Source of the DNA: Nostoc sp. C052
GTDB taxonomy: Bacteria; Cyanobacteriota; Cyanobacteriia; Cyanobacteriales; Nostocaceae
DNA length: 64,000 nucleotides
Reading direction: 5' to 3'
Assembly (NCBI RefSeq): GCF_013393905.1
Contig: NZ_CP040272.1
Span: 5,824,001 to 5,888,000 of the forward strand
Part shown: in pieces, positions 62,459 through 64,000 of the stretch
Numbering within the stretch: position 1 is the first letter of the stretch
Layout: each line of letters opens with the position of its first letter
Translations under genes and position numbers: made by a program
Notes under the pieces: generated by a model
What the model saw: only the letters and a program-made list of their open reading frames with translations
The model's database searches: none
Told to the model about the DNA's origin: nothing

Positions 62459-62851
62459 ATGAAACTTGTTACCTTAATAAATTCTGCACTTATTTTTACT
62501 TTTCTTGCCTTTGTACCTGGAATCGCTGGCGCTCAAACAGCTAATAACAATAGCAGTGAAACAATAGCTGTTAACTCTAACAATATATCCACTAACTCGG
62601 CTGCTGTGAGTTACCTACAACCCTTGAATCTAGTAACTTTTGCTTATCAAGGAGGCTTGCGACAACATGGTATTCCCAGCGGAGAAGCGCTAGTACTTGG
62701 AACTCAAAACAGAAATATTCTGGCAAAAGATGTGGTTCAAGCTGCTGTTAATGCAGATAAATTACCATCACAAGTTTTAAACGACCAAAATTATCTAAGT
62801 GCTGTTAATTTAGAACTCAACGTATTACCCGATTACGCTGCTGCTGATTGA
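62459..62851 (+). CDS. Secreted small protein of unknown function
   Basis: A 130-residue protein with a clear signal peptide (MKLVTLINSALIFTFLAFVPGIAGAQ, cleavage probably after AGA-Q). The mature part has an Asn/Ser-rich start and a body YLQPLNLVTFAYQGGLRQHGIPSGEALVLGTQNRNILAKDVVQAAVNADKLPSQVLNDQNYLSAVNLELNVL. No named family recognised. Divergent from the ABC cluster. Confidence 0.8.
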   Translation: MKLVTLINSALIFTFLAFVPGIAGAQTANNNSSETIAVNSNNISTNSAAVSYLQPLNLVTFAYQGGLRQHGIPSGEALVLGTQNRNILAKDVVQAAVNADKLPSQVLNDQNYLSAVNLELNVLPDYAAAD

Positions 62852-63043
62852 TTTGGTTTTTCTAATATTTAAAGTCTTTTATACACAGAGAAGACAGGGT
62901 ATAAAATAAGGTTTAATATTGAAGAATAATTTCTAGGTTTTTAAGAGAAGTTATGCCTATAAGTTTCACTTATCCTGTGCTAAAGGTACAGAAAATTGTA
63001 TAATCAACAGCTTATTAACCAAAAATTGCGTTTTCTATAGAGA

Positions 63044-64000
63044 ATGACAGAAGTAATTAGATCCGGGAGCCTAAATAACATTGAAATAGGGACTGGGGAT
63101 TGGGGACTAGAGATTGGGGATTGGGAAAATTTGGATGGGAATTCAGATCCCAACGAAATCTTAAAGGAATTTCCTGTCCAGTCTCGTTCGGACTTCGGCG
63201 TAAGTGCTGCTTCTCTACTAGGGGCTGCGCCAACGACACAGCTTAATACAAGTCAGTCGAATGCTGACACCGTAAGCGTCAGCCCAGTACCCAGTACCCA
63301 GTCCCGGAACGCCGAGGATTCCTCAACTTTGGCGCAGCAATCTGGGGAATTATGGACGCAACCTGTTGAGTCCATTGAGTTTGAAGAACGGTACTTAGAA
63401 AAAGCCAGAGAAACAGACGATAGCGACGGTGGGCGAAGCCGACCCAATGAGGAAGTTATTTCTTTGGGAAGTTTGGGCAATGCTTACCAGTCATTAGGCG
63501 AGTACCACCTAGCAATTGAGTTTTATCAGCAGTGGTTGGATACGGCTAGAGAAATAGGCGATCGCTTGGGGGAAGCCAAATCTTTATCTGGGTTGGGTAA
63601 TGCTTACCAATCACTGGGCAAATACCAGCGAGCGATTGAATTTTATCAGCAGTGGTTGAGTATCACTAGGAAAATTGGCGATCGCACTGGAGAAGGCATT
63701 TGCTTGGGAAGTTTGGGCAATACTTATGAATACCTGGGCAAGTACGAGCAAGCGATAGAGTTTTATCAGCAGTGGTTGAGTATAACGAAGAACATAGGTG
63801 ATTGGACTGGAGAATGCATTTGCCTGGGAAGTTTGGGCAATACTTATGAATCGTTAGGAAATTACCAACTGGCAATTGAGTTTTACCAGCAATGGTTAGG
63901 GGTGGCAAGATTCATCAGCGATCGCAACGGCGAAGGCATGGCCTTAAGTGGCTTGGGCAGTGCTTATAAGGCTTTGGGACAGTACCAAATGGCCTTTGAG
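63044..64000 (+). CDS. TPR-repeat protein (kinesin-light-chain type), 3' end beyond window
   Basis: An open frame from ATG 63044 to the window end (319 codons so far). From about residue 148 it is a series of ~40-residue TPR units, consensus LGSLGNAYQSLGEYQLAIEFYQQWLxIAREIGDRxGE, at a 120-bp period; four full units and part of a fifth are seen. The first ~145 residues are unlike a domain: they read through GGGGATT-type heptamers, TACCCAG repeats and other intergenic-like sequences. The true start may be later, near WTQPVESIEFEERYLEKA. TPR proteins of this type mediate protein interactions in signalling. Confidence 0.85.
   Translation, partial: MTEVIRSGSLNNIEIGTGDWGLEIGDWENLDGNSDPNEILKEFPVQSRSDFGVSAASLLGAAPTTQLNTSQSNADTVSVSPVPSTQSRNAEDSSTLAQQSGELWTQPVESIEFEERYLEKARETDDSDGGRSRPNEEVISLGSLGNAYQSLGEYHLAIEFYQQWLDTAREIGDRLGEAKSLSGLGNAYQSLGKYQRAIEFYQQWLSITRKIGDRTGEGICLGSLGNTYEYLGKYEQAIEFYQQWLSITKNIGDWTGECICLGSLGNTYESLGNYQLAIEFYQQWLGVARFISDRNGEGMALSGLGSAYKALGQYQMAFE

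Overview
The window is chromosomal DNA of a filamentous, Nostoc-like cyanobacterium. Evidence: photosystem and thylakoid genes (psaE, psb28, ndhO, Vipp1/PspA-type proteins, a fibrillin), a class II FBPase/SBPase, menB acting in phylloquinone synthesis, very frequent GCGATCGC (HIP1) octamers, and many tandem heptanucleotide repeats between genes and sometimes inside them.

Layout. 1-4.7 kb: glpX and hemA, then an ArsR/DUF2087 regulator with a striking palindromic operator and two Uma2-type nuclease genes. The 3' end of hemA plus its terminator is duplicated beyond the first Uma2 gene. 5-10.6 kb: a LivG/LivM-type amino acid ABC transporter pair, two small genes (one RelE/ParE-like), pgi, and a tandem Nif11-domain protein. 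10.9-15.8 kb: the accessory core. A ParD/ParE-type module has a nonsense-interrupted toxin and is flanked by ~104-bp direct repeats. Next to it lies a three-gene operon: a small winged-helix-like protein, an ORC/STAND-like ATPase, and a PD-(D/E)XK nuclease with an ASCH/PUA-like N-terminus. This operon is the best candidate for an undescribed system, possibly defence.

16-33 kb is mostly housekeeping: a lipoprotein, a 20-residue-repeat protein, mdh, ndhO-mutM, psaE, fibrillin, mraY, a diguanylate cyclase with an ethylene-receptor-like membrane module, moaB, psb28, dtd, a His-rich CobW GTPase, cysS and tldD/tldE. 33-43 kb: coaD overlapping a coiled-coil gene, lgt, cobM, a tautomerase, rlmN, a Q-rich secreted protein, a zinc-ribbon microprotein, uvrC, a 59-residue coiled-coil protein and a response regulator. 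43-53 kb: a PEP-CTERM protein, a MITE-like element, an aminotransferase with repeat-derived residues, thioredoxin, two PspA paralogues, a SPOR-like membrane protein, a DciA-like DUF721 protein and menB.

53-56 kb holds a second accessory locus: a divergent pair of a dynamin-stalk-like membrane protein and a membrane/coiled-coil/GUN4 protein. 56-62 kb has purU and a four-component Gld-like ABC export cluster (ATPase, permease, GldG-like protein, DUF4340) interrupted by a four-helix-bundle gene flanked by inverted heptamer repeats. The window ends inside a TPR gene.

Intergenic DNA is rich in hairpins and interspersed repeats: four copies of a GAGACGCGAT/ATCGCGTCTC hairpin, three TTCCCAG/CTGGGAA hairpins, a 48-bp palindrome, and a 30-bp palindrome centred on HIP1. 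I found no convincing tRNA, rRNA, CRISPR array or transposase gene. All assignments come from reading motifs; no searches were run.
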